Source: DYTO01 sp040757795 (lineage in GTDB: Archaea > Hadarchaeota > Hadarchaeia > Hadarchaeales > Hadarchaeaceae). From it: a stretch of DNA of 22,022 nucleotides. Shown here one piece after another: positions 21,993 to 22,022 of this stretch. The DNA is taken from NCBI GenBank assembly GCA_040757795.1, contig JBFLWG010000015.1, forward strand, positions 1 through 22,022, written 5' to 3'. The notes beneath the pieces were generated by a model, which saw only the letters and a list, made by a program, of their open reading frames with translations, was not told the DNA's origin and did no database searches. The translations under genes were made by a program, and so were the position numbers. Positions within the stretch are counted from its first letter, which is position 1. Every line of letters begins with the position of its first letter.

Positions 21993-22022
21993 TTTAACCA
22001 TGGTTGCGAAAAGTGTGAAGAA

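Noticed and set aside
22000..22022. ATG at 22000 on the plus strand opening a frame (MVAKSVK) to the window end
   Set aside because: Only seven codons are visible, with no ribosome binding site and the AT-rich box too close to serve it. A divergent gene is possible but cannot be supported.

Overview
The window reads as an archaeal chromosome segment. Supporting signs are the TATA-like boxes about 25-30 bp ahead of leaderless or short-leader starts, the Hef/FANCM-type helicase, the ferredoxin-dependent indolepyruvate oxidoreductase, the ADP-forming acyl-CoA synthetase alpha subunit, the five-piece archaeal-type glutamate synthase and the PGF-pre-PGF surface domain. Genes are dense, GC is moderate to high, and TTG and GTG starts are common. 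A euryarchaeal-type heterotroph or peptide fermenter is plausible. I cannot name a genus from sequence alone.

Layout. 1-1214 (+): the 3' part of a fold-III PLP amino-acid decarboxylase (ornithine/lysine decarboxylase type), then acylphosphatase. 1229-5029 (-): a PGF-pre-PGF surface protein and the overlapping iorA-iorB pair. 5088-5854 (+): two small proteins, each with signal peptide, disordered linker and one membrane helix. 5856-8575 (-): an amidohydrolase (SAH/MTA deaminase-like) overlapping an ACD alpha subunit by one base. 8678-9860: a compact divergent unit. On the minus strand is a 48-residue cysteine-rich protein with a TTG start and a strong Shine-Dalgarno. On the plus strand are a cysteine-rich PadR-like regulator and then engB. 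Two near-identical 16-bp palindromes sit between them, one just downstream of each TATA box. 9900-11273 (+): a COG2509-type FAD dehydrogenase. 11382-15071 (-): a Hef-like helicase without the nuclease, an unrecognised 111-residue protein and a cysteine synthase-family enzyme. 15104-16300 (+): a membrane-anchored PQQ-type beta-propeller. 16310-16852 (-): a ribbon-helix-helix protein. 16920-21961 (-): the split glutamate synthase operon.

How the parts fit. IorAB oxidises aryl-2-oxoacids to aryl-CoA with ferredoxin reduction, and an ACD enzyme would then recover ATP from the CoA thioester. Only the ACD alpha subunit is here. The glutamate synthase operon supplies, in transcription order, the glutaminase domain, the FMN synthase domain, a four-cluster ferredoxin-like subunit, an FAD/NAD(P) oxidoreductase and the GXGXG domain. 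Its junctions are overlaps or one-base gaps, which suggests translational coupling.

The best candidate for something undescribed is the 8678-9238 divergon: a small thiol-rich protein and a thiol-rich PadR-type regulator behind twin operators, suggesting a metal- or thiol-responsive switch. That function is inferred, not shown. No rRNA, tRNA, CRISPR array, insertion sequence or attachment site was seen. No gap between genes exceeds 300 bp.
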